Shown: piece after piece, positions 8,906-23,900 of the stretch | Position numbering within the stretch: the stretch's first letter is position 1 | How the letters are laid out: each line of letters begins with the position of its first letter | Assembly (NCBI RefSeq): GCF_036417845.1 | Contig: NC_090013.1 | Span: 1,245,001 to 1,309,000, forward strand | Reading direction: 5' to 3' | Length of the DNA: 64,000 bases | DNA from: Apteryx mantelli | Lineage: Eukaryota > Chordata > Aves > Apterygiformes > Apterygidae | Notes under the pieces: model-generated | Told to the model about the DNA's origin: nothing | Databases searched by the model: none | What the model saw: only the letters and a program-made list of their open reading frames with translations | Translations under genes and position numbers: made by a program

Positions 8906-11900
8906 GTGAGTGAAGCGGCCTCGGCTTCTCCCCCTCCACCCGGCTCGGCGTCCCCCGAAGCCCTTCGCTTCCCTCGGCGGCTCGTCTCTCCGCGGCCGCC
9001 GCGCGGGGAGCCCCCCCAGGTCCCGGCGGGCCGGGCCGGAGTGAAGTGGCTCCCGCTGCGCCGTTAGGCCCGGAGCCGCCCGCCCCCGCCCTGGGCCTGC
9101 AGCCGCCCGCGGGGCCCCCGCCGCGGGCACACGGCCCCGGCGGCCCTTCGGCTGGGCCAAGCCCGGCCAGAAGCGCTCGGCTCGGCCCGGTTTGGCCTGG
9201 CCTGGCCTGGCCCGGCCTGGCCCGCGGCGGAGGCGGCAGCGGCCTGGGCCGTGCGCGGTGCTCGCCCGCGCCCGGGGCTCCGCCGTCCTTGGGGGTGGCG
9301 GTGCCCTTCTCGGCGGCAACTTCGGGAGCGGCCCGAAGTTACCGGGGCCTCTTACACAACTGCCTCGTTCCCCGCTTTCGCGCTGAGTGCCGAAAAATGG
9401 GCATTTTAGCGCGTATTCCCGCCACCTGCGAAGTGCCTCATCGCTTCCTTCTAAGCCGTTTGGCTCCACGGTGGAATTATCTCCTGGCCTGGTTTCTGCT
9501 GCTCTCGACTCCCGTGGCTAGCGCGTTTTCTTTAGTTTTTCCCAAGTTAATCTTTCGGGTTTTGTTTCAGATCGTTTTCTGGTTTGTGGAACTTGTTTGC
9601 AAAGTCCACGCAGGAGTAGGTCTGCTCCTCGAAGAGCTTTGGGAAGGGGAAATTGCTGCGAGTCCGCTGCCCTTCCGCATTTTGGCAATCTGTTTTGGGG
9701 GGAAGGAGAAACCTCTGTGCTGCTAGAAAGGAAAACCGGAATTTACTGCAGAGTGAGTAATTTTTCCATGGGATTTTGCGATCGAAGGATTGTTACAGAT
9801 GCCAGAGCACCGAGAGCTGTTTACGCTGTTGAGATGTTGGTTAAAATGGACACTGAGTTCTCGCAGCGCTGCGGTGATTCGCTGCAGCAATTCTGTTACA
9901 TTAGCTGTTCGCATGAAAGAGAGGACTGTTCCTACTCGCCTTAAATGCCTGTTGACAATGCGAGCTACAACTTTACATGGCTAGTTAGTAGCAGAAAAGA
10001 ACGGTCTGTTATAAAGTTGGATTGCTCTGTTGATTACGAACACATCCTTATTGCCCCGAGTCCTGGCGTGTTATTTTCTTCGAATGTTGTTTTTTTTTTT
10101 CCTGCAAGCGTCTTTCAAACTAGCTACAAGCAATTGTAGCTAAGCAACTGTAAAAGCTTCCTGTAAACCCGGTGTTTGACTGAGGTCGTGTTTAGCAGGA
10201 GCTTTCCGAAGAAAACTCTTTAAAGTTCTGGTGCTGTTTAAATATTTACTGCGCACTTTATCGGACAGATTATGGCGCGGCTTAACAAAATCTCGGGAGC
10301 GCTGGTGCTCCTAGTTTTTTTGACCGGGATGTATATTAAATTGGGATGTAAAGAATTAAGCTGACGAATGCGTAGTTAGTAACAAATGTTTATCAACTCA
10401 TAGCTTTACCAGTCAGCAAAGAGTGAGGCCGATAGCCAGTGACTGCGTAAGATGCCTTCGTTACGGGGCTGCTGTTTTTAAAACTTTGATTATTGGCTTA
10501 TTTTACTGTTGTTCATATCATCTGCGTGATCCTTCGAAGTATCAGAGTAGTTCGAACGATTTAAAATGCTTGTAGTAGTTTTACAGAGACTTGGTCTTAT
10601 GTTTATGGTGCACCGACTTCAGGTTAAAACTTGTTTTTAGCTAAGCACTTTATTTATACTTTTGGGTAACTTTTGGGTAGTTATCTTGCCTGAATCTAGC
10701 TTAAACTGCTTCAGGCAAATAAAATATTGAAAGTTAAATTTCTTTCCAACGCTTAAAAGCAGCTATAACCTTATGGCATGCATAAGTCTTGTTCAGTGAA
10801 ATTACTACGAACACAAGTGTTTGCAGAGAGTAATATGAATTAAATTTACGTTGGTGTGAGTTTCTAGCATTAAACTTCGTGCGGTGTGAATTAAAGGTCA
10901 CCCTGAGCTGTTTTCTGTTGCAAACTGAGGGCCCTTTAACGTTTTAAAACATTAGGAAAAGAAACATTGCAATTCTACGCACCTCTCAGTCGATTAACCG
11001 TGCTCGGTGATAGTGATTGTAAATAAAAGTCCCGTACTGGAAGAGCACCAGCGTGAGGCTGGTTGTTCCCACACAGCTTCTCATCTTTGCACCTTGGCAA
11101 AAGATGAGATTACTCATTTTAAAAGTAGTAAAGCGCATAGTATGAAACAGGTGAAACATGACTTTCCTGTTTTCTTTTGTTGTGTTTTTTTTTTGTTTTC
11201 TTTCCCTGACGGCATTAATTACTTAAGACTGCTACAGCTGAATAACTGTTGCTGTTATATTATCTGATGACACGCTGGTGAATGGGACTTAAATGGAGGT
11301 GACCAACTGTTAGCTAAATTACTGCTGGCAGAAAACCCATCCTTAGTATAAATCCCATCTACGTTTCGAAGAGGAAAGGTGGGTTCTGCTTTGATTGGAA
11401 AGCAGCGTACGTAGGAATCGATCGTGTTCTAGCAAACGATCTTATTCTAGCAAATGACACGATGGTCACCACGATGCTTTTGTTCCCTAATTGCTTTTTG
11501 GTGAGTTATTTTCAGTCTTCCACACTTGAGCAACTTCGGTTGGAGCGTACTTCTCTGCACGTAATCAAATGGCCTTGCTACGGGATATTTGGAACAAATT
11601 TCTCGGAGTAAACTTTTGGCCTGGTAATTATCTGCTGGCAAACAGCATTTGGAGAAAATTCAAGAATGTCAACCATTTGTTTGCAGGAAGATATTCCACC
11701 TTGCTCTTTGAGAAGTAAATACGCGACCGTCTCTCTGTTAAGAAGATATCGAGTGTCCGGCTGCAGAAGAACTGCATGCGATTCTGCAACCGAATCTGTG
11801 GGTGGATCCCTGCGTCGCGTGAAAGCCCGGTGCAATCCGTGGGATTTGACTCTTGAGATTGCGTTATGCGGAATACCTGCAGTCCCTGTCCTGTAAGACG

Positions 11901-14900
11901 GGGTGTGAGGGTAGACGTGAAGAACAGCCGCTTTATTTCGCTGTCGTCTTTTGTCACTGCTGCTGTTTCTTGTTATCCATTAATACGTTTGGGTGCCTGC
12001 TGGTTTCAATGCCTTAGTGTAATTGTATTTCCTTTAGTAGTTACTGTTAAACCGGCAGGTTCCTTGCAGACGTCGCATCCCTAAATGTACAAAGGGCTTG
12101 GAAGTTAAAATCTTGTTTTAGGAAACAGCGATCGGATCGCGGTAATCTGAACACATCTGCTGGTGATGTTTCTGCAGAGTATAATTCCCGCAGAAAGGCA
12201 GCTGCTTTTCTTGTGGCTCTGACGTTTCCTCGTGGCCTTAAAAGTAAAAACGGGTGATCTGGCATGTGAGCTGATTTATTCTGCTTTAACTCCTCTTCCG
12301 TACGATGCACCAATATCTCACAGAAATAGCAATAGAGGAAGGAGTGCAACCTAAGCTAGGGGAGACCAGAAACGGGTGAACAGGGATGTTAACGCGTACG
12401 CAGGGAGGGGTGCAGGGAAGGAAAACAAACCACGCAGGCTGTTAGCAGTGCTTTCGTCTCCTCTCCTGGGCTTTGCTGGAAGGCCCAGCTCTTCCCTCGC
12501 CTTAAATCTGACTTTTGGCCAAGGATGAATTGCGTCTTGGCGTTTGGCTTCAACCAAAGCAGTAAAGCGCACGGCGTGCAAGAAAACATTTGTGCTCTTG
12601 TGCCTCCTCTCGCTGGAGGAAACTTTGAGTCCAGGGGGTTTGAAGCTGGTTATTTAGCTTACTGGCTAGGAAGAGGAGGAGGATGATGAAGTATCTGTCA
12701 CTCTGTAAGCAGACGAGAAAGTTGGTAGGTTTGGGGGGGGGGATTGAGTAATAGAGATGTTCAAACTCTAATATTGAAATGGGGAAGCCTGAGGAGCAGT
12801 ACTGGCAGCGGTGCTTGCTCTGCTGCTCTTTTTTGGGGAGTTGGTATTAAAGTGGGATTCAAAGAACAGCCCCGAACCGGAGCCGTTGCGCAGGGCGGAT
12901 ACGAAAAGGGAAACTCGAGAGTAGCGAGGGAATCCTGAGTGCAGGGCGCTCGCGTGAGAGCTGTGCGGACGGAGCTTCGCAGCACTTTCCAGGATTTAAC
13001 TGGGGGGGGATGAGTATCCTGGCTGACTCCGAGCTGTTCGAAGCCTTTTGTTTTGACTGTTTAAAGAAGTATGTTGAAATAAGATTAGTGAGTAACTTGT
13101 CTTGACCGGGATTAAGCCCTGGCTGTATACCAGTGATAAAGGGGGGAGTGGGCTTGCTTTAACGCTTTCAGGACCGAGGTACAGATAATTCCGTGAAAGA
13201 ACGATGGACCCGGGTTCTGCTGGAACCACGCGTGGGCTCGTCTGTGCCTTATGGGATCAGCTATTTGGAAGCGTGAAGGTTTTGCTGTCGTCACGCTCCG
13301 GAATGTGATGGTTCCTGGGGTGCAAGTTGTTTCTTTAACACGTTACTTTTATTAAGTGGCTCCAAGCAGCTTGATATTTGTTAAATGACGGTTTGGCGAG
13401 ATGAAGGCTTTGGAGAGCTCTCTGTTTGTAAAAATGCAGTGCAGATCTCCAAACCGAGGGTGTGTTTTTCGCCGTACGGTTCTCACGAGAAGATACCGAA
13501 AGGTCATTTGGGGTCGGTCGTTTGACTGTTAGCTCTGGTGGTGGAGGTAGCTGTTTGCAGGTGTCAAAAAGCAGCATCGCGTTTCTCGTACTGTGCTTTG
13601 CCAACCAAGAGGATTAGAAGCATTTCGGTGTAAAAACAGGCTTGCGCTTCCAGAAACCGCGTCTAGACTGTGTCGAGTTCACGTCTCCTTCCTTACAGCT
13701 GATAGATTAGCTGCGAAGCCAGCTTGGGGTCCGTATCTCTGTGCGGTTAGAACAACGCGTTTCTGTTTGGCTCTAGAAATTGTGAAAATATCAGTGAAAA
13801 AAGGTGTCCTGCTAGCTGTCGGGATGCAATCCCGCTACTGAAATATCGAGCAATAAGAATATGAAATATCGATCGTCCGGTTGGGAACTGGATAGAAGGG
13901 CAGAAAAATGCAAAACCTGTTTTGATTCTTGCATCCGTTTCATCTCTCTTGTGCGACTTGCGATTTTTTTGTGCGTGCGCAGAATTTGTCCCGCGGTGAC
14001 TCGTTCGTGCTAAGGCAGCGACTTCTTAATCTGGAGGTGGAGCGAAGTTAAGACTGGTAACGTCGGTCAAATCTTTCCTAACCCTCAAGTAACTGTTTAG
14101 TCTCAAGTATTTTGGAGCTGCCAGAGTGCGTTTGAGTTGCTTTGTGTCGCTGCCTTTGCTCTTGAGAAACGATACTTGCCTCAATTTTTCTTTTTTCCCC
14201 CCCTCTGGTTCTTTTTTTTTTAATGGAATCGAGCAGCTTCGTTACCGTTTCTAGTATTTTGCTCCAGGGCGGTGGCGGCAGTGGGGAATTCTGTCACTTC
14301 AGTAACCGCTTACAGCTCGGCTGCATCTGCGTTACTGTCTTCCGTGCGGGAGAAGGGTTGCTAATTATAACTTTGCTAAAAGGCTTGGAACGGTCCCGTC
14401 CTCATTGGCTGCTCTCGTTCAAAGCGACTGCGGAGCCCGAAGGAGGAGCAAAGTGGCACGGATCCAGAGAAATGTAGAGCGGCGTTAAAAACCGAAAACA
14501 GGAACTGCTCAGTAGCGGCGAAGGCTTAGGCAAACATCCTGAAATCAGAAACTTTCTAAGCGAGATCCCGGAAATAGGAAATTACGCTGCGCTCTCAAAT
14601 CGGACGGGTTCGTATTCATTTGCTGCCTTCGAAAGAAGGGTTTATTTGTCCTGCCGAGCAGAATGGGTCGTGTTTGTTACTGGCCTTCCTCTTTGCAGAT
14701 GCACCAGTGCCCGTGTGCATGCACGGAAATCTAATCTTTCTAAGAAACGCTGGACTTAGGAGAGTGGCGGTGCTTAGGCTTGTAAAATGGTTTGCCTGCT
14801 GAAACTCCTTTCTCTGCTTCCTTATTGAATATGTGGCAGTTTTACCCCTTGCCCTAAAATAGATTAAGGGAGAAGGTGATGGCTGGATGTGTTTGATACA

Positions 14901-17900
14901 AGTAGTGATGCCATCCGGAGCTCGAAGCGTCCTTTGGCAATAACCAAAACTGGGCAGAGCTATTTGTGTTTGAAATGATGCAAGTGATAAAGCTGCGGCA
15001 TTGGAAGATGAACTCGTGATATTAAAACGCTGCTGCAGCTTTGGTCCGTGGGCCATAACACTAAATAATTAATACTAAAAATACCAAATAACATAATACT
15101 AAATAACGCACGGCGCGTGCCTTTGTGCTTTGTTCTTCTTGCCAACCTGTGCTTCAGCGACAGCTTCTTACTGCCGTCGCGGTCAACGGCAGGGTCTGCT
15201 CTGCGGCGACGTTTAAAACGCACGGCGAATGTGGGTATTCGGAACAGGACGCCACAGAAGTGAGCTGAGGGTATGTGGATTAATACAGTCCTTTGGTGTG
15301 TGTGACCTGTTATTCAGAGCTTAACCCGAGCGCTGATTTTGTTCTGCTCTGAAGTTGGTGTAACGCATTTCAAGCCAGATGAGAGTCTTCGCAAGCTTCT
15401 AATGTGGTTTGGGCAAGTTTCTGTAACAACAACATCTTTCCTAGAAGGGAAAATTCTCTAGTTCAAAGAAAAAACACCCCCCAAACTTTGCCTTGGGAGA
15501 CAAGGTGGTGGATACGAGCTGTCCTAGTGTCCTGGGCGAAGCAAAATGGTCTTGGTGGCTTCCAAGCCGATGCTGAATGTTGTGGTCTATGTTGTGGAGC
15601 AAAGGGAGACTTTCCCCGGACAGGTTTATGTTCCTCAGCTGCTAATTGTTCTCCTCCTGATCAACTTTTCCCATAATATTTTCTCTGACTAGCAGATAGG
15701 TTGACGGTATGCCGCAAGAAGATCCTTCCCTTATCGAATCAACCAGAACTTGAGATTTCGACAAAGCGGTCTGAACTCAAACTTTGCGAATCGTGGGTGT
15801 CCGCCCGGATCTCGAGGTGGCGGCTGCCTTGTAGCACGTTTCGAGGGTTATCGAGAAATTCTCAGGCAGAATTAGCGACTGGCAGAGCCGTAATTGAAAT
15901 AAGCCTAATTTTAGTCTGAGCGAGTCAAAAAAATGTGACAGAGCCGTGCGCTCGCAGAAATTACACTCGGGAGAGAGTTGAGACGTGTTGTGGGGAGGGG
16001 AAAAAGCTTTAGAAATAATAATTGAGCGAGGATGAAGTCGGACAAACCCAAGCCATGAACTTTCTGCTGTTAAAAGGAGCAGTTCTGCCCCTGTTGTGGC
16101 TCTAACCCGGCAGAAAACCTACGGCGTTTTGCTGGATTGACTTTCTGAAAGTTTAGCGAGCTAATTTGGCACGCGAAGGGGTCGGACGGGGGCGAGAGCC
16201 GCGTGGAGAAGGCGGCGGTGGAGTTTGCCTTGTACTTGAATGGAAATTGAATTAAGTTAAAACTTGAGATTTATCCGTAAATGGGAAAAGTTGACCTGTG
16301 GTAGCGAATCGGGCGCTTAATCTGAATGATGCTAAATGCATACGTACGTAATTAAGCAATTATATGTTTAAGCAAACTTAGGTACTTCTGCAATTAAATA
16401 GTCTTTTACAGTATCGTGTCGACTTGTTTTAATTACTGCCTGCCAGCATACCAGCCTTTAAAGTTTAATAACTGCGAAAGAAATGGGAAAGGGAGCTTGA
16501 AAACTTGAACCGGTTTCATACTTGCTAATTAAAATCGTGTTTAAAACTCATTTGAACTCTTCTGCGTTGGTGAGGCGCTCTGGGAATAGTCAGCCAGCAG
16601 GGTTACGGCTAGGGCTGTAATATTACTTCAAGAATAATCCTGAAGTTCGTAGTAAATGAAGGAAAACTGGGCGGCGTGATGAGTGAGCAAGCTTAGATAC
16701 AGTCTTTTAATCTGCTGAGCTATCAAAATACTCAATTTGTTTTTCTGTGTTATGGACACTGCGATTTCTGGTGCTGTAGCACAAGTATTAAATAATAATT
16801 TAAAAAAAAAGGTGCTGCAGATTATATGGGAAGCAGCTGAAATACGGCGAGACTCAAGTGCCAGGTTTTTCCTGCCACCGCTGCTGCTGGGTGGAAATAA
16901 CTGGAATTGTTCTGTCCGCTCTGGCTTATTAAACATGTCTTGATGTTTAACCTTGCACTTCTTACCTCTCGCTTGTTCCCTACCAGTAGAAGCTGTTTTG
17001 GGGGGGAGCAGAATCGTTTCAGCGGCACTAACGGAAACGAGACTGCGTGAGGAAAGGACGAAGGGGCCGCAAACGCCGCGCCGGTGCTCGGAGCCGTCCG
17101 AATTGTGTCAGGAGCTGCAGGCTCTTTGGGAAGTCCCCGTCTGAAATGGAGCAGAAGTGGCCTGGCGTGAGCGTCGCTTCCTTTTGTGCTTGGTGGAGCC
17201 GCGGGCCCGGTTCACTCCGTGTTCAGATAGACATCCGCAGCGGTTGAACCCGAAAAGTTCTTATTTATCTCACTGAAATACAAAAGGAGCCTACGGGAAT
17301 CTCGCTCCGGCTGCGCTGCCGGCAGCGGTATCCGCCTGCCCTGCCATAAAACTGATCTGTTGCCATTTGTGTAAACAAAAAGCGTGAATTTGCAGCAGTT
17401 TAAGTCGTTACTTGGACCGAAAGAACATTTTCTCTACATTTTCTCTTCGTGTGAAATGGGAACTCTTCTCTATTGACCGTTTATCTCGTGATTGGGGCGG
17501 GGTGGAGGAGCTGAAATACCAAAGGGTGTTTCACGCTCTTTTTTAGTGCCTCCTCTTGCTCTGGGTTGTGGTTTGTTCTCTCTCGATGTGCTGTTTTCCC
17601 TGTTCTCTCAAAAACACTCGCGCAGCTGCATGGAGAACTATATATATATATATTTGGGGCTATATATATGTTTAGGGGCTGGAGCAGGGCGGCTGAAGTG
17701 GCTTGAGTGCAGTCAAACGAGGAAGCGGGGCCTTTCTTTGCGCCAGCTACGAGAAAAAGTCACTTTTACCTCGTTTTGGCCTCGGGCAATTTGCCCTTCT
17801 AAAAAAGCAGCTTCCTTTTTCGTGCATGTACCTGTGTGTATCCCGTTTGCAGAATATTCACACGTGCTGGTTTTTTTCCCCCCGCTCCCGAGCGATATTT

Positions 17901-20900
17901 TCAATTTGCAAAATCGCCGTGAAGAATCGGAGGCGCGCGTGGCTTACGGAGGTGGCGACGTCGCGTTTCAAAACCCGGTCGGTGAGGTTGGGCGGGTGCG
18001 TTCAAATCGCTCTCGCTCGGTTCGCGTTTCGCGCGCTGTTGCTCCTTTCCGGACTTTTTGCAGGGAACGTGCGGCGAAGCGAGTGAAAAGATGGAGCGGG
18101 CTGAACCAAGCCGCGTTCCTAAAGCACCTTAGTTCTGGAAAGTCATGAGACACAGCTCTTAATTGCACGGTAGCCGCCTTATGCAAATGTGACAGGCTAA
18201 AGAGGTATTAAAGCGAGGGGAATAACCCTTAAGAAAATATCTTTGGGGCAGAAAGCTTTGCTGGGCTAGACAGCCTCGACTGAAGTGCTGCGAACCGAGA
18301 GCCGCTGCGACACTGGCCGCAGGGACTTAACCCCGTTTGCCCTAGCGCTAAGGCCTGGCTTAAAAGCCACGGTGCAAAGTCCCCTTTACTCTGCCCCCGC
18401 CCTGCTCCATTTCCTTGTGGTCTGGGGTAGGGCTGGAGGAATGGGAAATCGGGCTCAGAGAGCTGCTTTTGAGTTGTCTTTAATTTGTATATAAATATCA
18501 ACAGTCTGTTTGGAAGATATTCAGAATAATCCTGTATTGGGCTGTCCGTGTGCTTCCTAAAAACCGGCATCAAATAACCGAGGCGAGACCGTCCTCTCGG
18601 CTCCAGCCTTCCTGAACTCTCTGCACCCTTTTTTTTTCCAAACTAGTTGTAAACGTTCGTTGTTCATCTTCTACGTACGTGCCGTGCCGTCGTTTCTTTC
18701 GGAAGAGCATAATTTGGAGGCGTTCACGCTGGCGAGCCTTGATTGCAGTTGATTGCGGGCAAGTCGGCGTTGAAGCCGCGGCAGATGCATGAAACACGAA
18801 AATAACTGCTTGTCGTGGCTCCTTTTTTTTTTTAACGCGCTAGGTGCTAAGTTACGGTTCGGGCGAGGACGTGTGTGATGGCTTTGCGTCCGGCAGAGAG
18901 GAAGCTCTTCGGTCGCCCCGCGACTGCTCTGAAAACTGTCGGCGAGTCTCATTTCTCCGGTTGTCCGATGGGCCCGGGGGAAAGGTAGCTACCGAGGTGG
19001 AGTAATCTCGGATTCTCCGCGTTTCTGTGGAGTGTGATGATGAAATACGCAGCAATAGCGCCGGCTTCGCAAACATCTGAGCTATTAGTGCTTAATCAGC
19101 AGCAAGGTGGCTGATACCAGGGTTATCTTAGCGCTATGACTTAATACAAGGCTGCAAACGGAGTTTCTCCCTCCTCGTAACAGCTTCTCTGCCTCCTTCT
19201 CGCTGGACGCTACTGACAAAGTTCGTTGCGCTCTTACAGGCGTTGCGCTCGGTACGTAAGGCCCCGGTTTCTGGCAGAACGAAGGTTTTGGCTCTTGTTT
19301 GCGAGATCCTACTGCGGGATTGCTGACGGGAATCGAAAACGGCCGCGTTGAAAATCGAACCGTGTGCGAAGGCCTCTTTGTTCCTCTCGTTTGAAAGTCG
19401 CCTTTGTTTCCGTCAAACTCAGTTGCGCGGCTGAGCCCCGAGAAGCGCGGTCGCTAGTTCCTCGCGTTTCGAAAGTGGCGGCATCTCTCCGTAGGAGCGA
19501 TCTGCACCGAGTGCCTGAAAGATCCTCCGAACCCCCGATGCGTTTCTGGCGTCCGACGGGTGAAATTTAAAACAATTTGTGCCCCGAAGAAGCAAGAACT
19601 TGTCCTGCTCCTGGTACCTCCGTGTGTCATTTTTGTTTGTATGCGGTGCAGGCTGTTAGGGGTTAAGATCTCTGTCCTAGAACCGAGTCTTGCGTTTTTA
19701 CGCCCTGCTTGCAAAAACTCGGCCAGCAAAACCCTCTGTCCGTCCGCTAGACTGACGGCGGCGGGAACGTCGTTGCGGAAAGACGGACCCCGGACCCTTT
19801 GCACGCGACGGTGAGCTCGTGTCGAATTTACGGACGCTACGAGCAGCCAAGCTGTATCTTTACGATGTTGCCGAGCGCGGGCAAAGTTGGTGTTTGCAGT
19901 CCAGAGTTTAGGAATATGACGCCGATCCGAACAGGGATGGGAAGGGATTAGAGTGCAAATCGCTAGTCCAAAGGTTACCCGGGGTGGTTGTGGCTTGTTT
20001 CTTTTTGAATTTGCGGGCGGGTTTCCGGCGTGTCGCCGTGGTGCCTCCGCCACCAGAACGCCTGCCTGTAAAATCCGATTGTTTGGAGCCTAGGTGCGCT
20101 TAATCCTAAATATAGCGCTTGTGCGTAGGTAGCACAAATAGCTCGCGAACAATTGTATAATGGATTTTAAAATCAATGCCGGAAGTGCTGCCTGGTGATC
20201 TTCCCTGCTAGCTAAATGGGACTGGTACTTGTGATCGGTTGATGTGCTCACGGAAATAACCGCAAGGTTTTATGTTGCGTCTGCTCCCTCCCAGCTCCAG
20301 AATCCCGAGAGCCGTCCTTTCCTGCCTCTCCGAGTTTGGACGTAATTACATTGGCGTTACGTTGGGCAGAGGCGTTCAAAAACAGTGCGAAAAAGAGTAA
20401 GAGCCGTTGCTGAACTCTGTTTAGCTACTAACAAACCTTAAAACCTGAATTTGTAAGCCAGGACAGCCGTGCCTCCATCGAGCACAAATCAGGCAGGGCT
20501 TTGGTGGCAGAAAGGTAGTTAAAAAAGCTCATTCTTGCTTCCGCTTGCTTGCGTTTGGGGTTAGGCACCATCCTGGAAAGAAATATTCCCTGTAAACCGT
20601 ATCCCGTTGCAACAAAACAACGTTGCTGCTTATTCCCGGTGCTCGTTTGGAGCCGTGTATTTACAAATGCTGCCGACCTTGCGCGTGTTGACAGATGTTT
20701 GTTTGCAGAACTTCGGATGAGCGCTGTTCTAGCCGGGGGAAAATTCCAGCCGCCTGCACAGTCGGAGAACTAAAAGGTGAATTTTCAGCACTTTCCCGTT
20801 CGGTAAAACCTCTTTTCTTCCATGCCCCGAGCAGCAGCAGAGTGATCGGAGTCTCGGAGAGCCTCGCGTGTCGTTCTTGGTCTCGCTTTTAAGTTGGGCC

Positions 20901-23900
20901 CTTCGGAGGGTGGTTTTTAGGCGCTGACCTTCCAGGAGTTAAATGAACTGGCCTGCGGGGGTGCCTGTTTCTCATCAGCGACTAAGAAGGGAGCTTAGGG
21001 TGTTAGGTCAGGCTTAGGCATCCCGAAATCCTCCTGGAGAACTGGGCAGGACCGATAGCACCGCGTGCTCGGGAGCCGCTTGCTCCGATTCCCAGTTGCC
21101 GTCCTTGAGAGGCTGCTGGCGCCAGTATTTCCCGTTTCCCGACGGTCGGTTTAACCCTTTTACACGAGGCTGCCGGTTTTAACGCGATGCAGGTTACACG
21201 GAGGAGTTTGGCGATGTTTTATTTCCCGTAGCCGTGCAAAAACGTAAAGGTTGGTAAACGGTTGTGAAAGCAGGTCTTCACTGCTCTTGTTTAATGGGGC
21301 GTAGAATGACTTCGATGTTTAACGTATTTTAGATGTGAACGCGCCATCCTTGTTTCCCGAGTCTGTTGGGAAGTAGGGTGCGTCTTAGCTTGCTTTCGAA
21401 CTCATTTAACTGCCCTGCTGGACTCGCTTGGTTTTTTTTCGTTGTCTCAGGACAAATTTCGCTGCTTAAGCACGCCGCATTTTTCACGCTTGCAAAACAT
21501 TTTCGTTCTGCCTTCGTGTTTGGTCTGCTTTTTTCCGCGTGTTTTTTGGGCTGACCTTGGGTTGTCCTTTTTACCTCCGAGTCCGGTTAAGCTTCTCCAG
21601 GCAGCGCTGCTGTTTGGGAGCCCGTGTACTTGCTGACTGTTGATCGTGCAAAAAAAAAATACATTGCTGAGCAGTTCTGGTCTCTCTGAAGATCTGTACT
21701 AGAAGAGAAGGGGGCCGAAAAGGACGTGCAGCGAGCTGGAGCTAAGGGACAAAGTGTAGCGTGGTCATTCTCGAAAGGCCCGAATTAATTTTTAGAGGTC
21801 TCTTTTCCTAACTCAGCCCTGTTATATGTTGCGTTTGCTGCTTCTGATCAGCGTAGTTGCGATTTGAGCTGCAAAAAGGGAAAATCTGTAGCTGGGCATT
21901 TTATTTCCTTTGTTTGTCATAGTTTGTCCCCAGAATATATATATATTTTTTAATGTTCCCGTGTGTCTGGGCTTCTGGGGGACTTGGGATTAGTGCCTCA
22001 GGCCCCTTTCGTTTCCAGTCCGATAGCTTCGATATCTCCACTCGCTCTAATGGCTACTCTGAGTCTTGCATTAAAAAATACTTTATTCACTGGGTAAATA
22101 ATCCGCATATCTAGAAGTTGGGGGTGAAAATTGAAGTATCGCCATGCCTAAATTCCCGTGAGCGCCAAGCGTCTTCCTGCACTACGTAGCAGGTTAAATT
22201 TGTCCCTTGCTCTGCTGGAGTTCAGAGGCTCAGACGAGGACACAGCCGTGTCTTGGAGGGGCGGTTGGCTTTCAGGGTCCGGTCCGTGCCACCAAATCTC
22301 TTGAAACTGAGCTCAAGGAAGGTGATAGCTCCTCCGTAGCTTAAGAATTCAATGAGAAACTCAAGGTAGGAATGGGTGGTAGTTTGTAATGGAGAAGAAA
22401 GATGATGGTCCGCTTGGACTTGTGCTTTTCGGTGTACTGGAAAATTAATCCAGCACAAGGGGTGAATGAGGAGTTTGCAGATCTCAAAAACCAGAAAAGG
22501 TGATGTGCTCTCACAACACAGGAGATCAGAGATTTTTTTTTGGAGGGTTATGATTTATTCTTTTTTTTGTCTGAAAATTCCTAAACAAGCTGGCAAGGAT
22601 GGTTAGAAACACGAATGGCTCCCGAGTGAGGAAACGGCAGTGACCTGTTTAAGGCGGAGAGAAGGCGAAGAGGCAGCGACTTCCTAGGGTCCTTTGCTTT
22701 TGAATAATAAGCAGTTTGTTAAAACTTTCTCATAGTAGAAAACCCCTTTTCATACGGTTCAGTTGTAGAATTCCGCCGTTTGTAGAGGCGGAAAATATAC
22801 AGGTTCGAGTCGCGCTTGTGGAAAAATTTATCAGAGGCAACATGTAACTTCTGGCTCAATGTCCCGGAGCATGTCTTGGAAGCGTGGAGGATGAAGGGTC
22901 ACTCATGTTCTGGAGGTGACATACCAGACGGACATTTGGCATGGCGGTGTCCCGTCTTCTGTGTCTGTTTGGATGGTTGGAAGATCAAACCTTGCCTAGT
23001 TTGGGCTGCGGAGGGATTTTTGTGGTTGAACCTAAAGCTTCGGAAGCTGAGCTGAAACCTTGCGGATGTTTTGGGGTGTCTTCAGCACAGTTAATGTGGT
23101 CTCGTGGCTTTAGCCATCTAACTTAGTAATACTGAGTTGTCTGATCAAGAGGTGCTTCAGCTGGGGCTTTGGCCCCACGTGCAAGCTAACTCAGAATGAA
23201 ACTAATAGTTTACTTCAAGGTAAGGATTAACCAGAACATTTCAGTAGTGGGTAATTTTGTCGTCTTGGAACACTTTGCATACCCAGAAGGACACGTTTTT
23301 CTGCGCCTTGCTGGAGGAAGTTGATTGTAACGTGAGCATTTGGTGACCGAGTTGTTCAGGAAGGTGCCCGGCAGGTGAGTTTGGGTTACCCGCTACCCTG
23401 ACGGTTTTCAGAATCCTTTGGGTGATGTGCAAGGAAGGGCTCGTCGCACAGCGTTTTCTCTCTAAAGCTTCTCTCCTTTAAATTCTCTCTGAAGATAGCT
23501 TTGGTCTTGGGTAAGTGAGCTGACGAAAGGGAGGGGGGAGAAAGTCCCCGTCTTCTAACGGCGCCGTATCGGACTTGTTCTAATAACAAAACCAGCAGCT
23601 GCTACTACTTTCGAAGCCTTCTTGTTTTCAGGCCTTTCAAGGCTGTCTCTGCAATTAAGATAACTGCACATTTCTGGCCTCTTTTAGGTCTCCGGTCCAG
23701 CCGGGCATTTGCATATAAAACCACTCTTCCGTTTTTGACGCCTGCTTCGTTTTATGATTGATTTGTCCGCTCGCTCGTCAGACTTGGAAGTTTTCTGTGC
23801 TGCGCGTGCTGGTGACTTTTAATTTTGTGATTGAGGTTGGTGCTTTCAAGATCCGAGTCCGTTGTGCGAGTTGGGCAGCTGTTAGGGGCCATCAATGGCG

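Noticed and set aside
8031..8939. 302-residue minus-strand frame in the CpG island, possible divergent gene
   Set aside because: Pro/Arg/Ala-rich as expected from a stop-poor G+C-rich island; no domain and no splice support. Divergent non-coding transcription is possible but cannot be shown.
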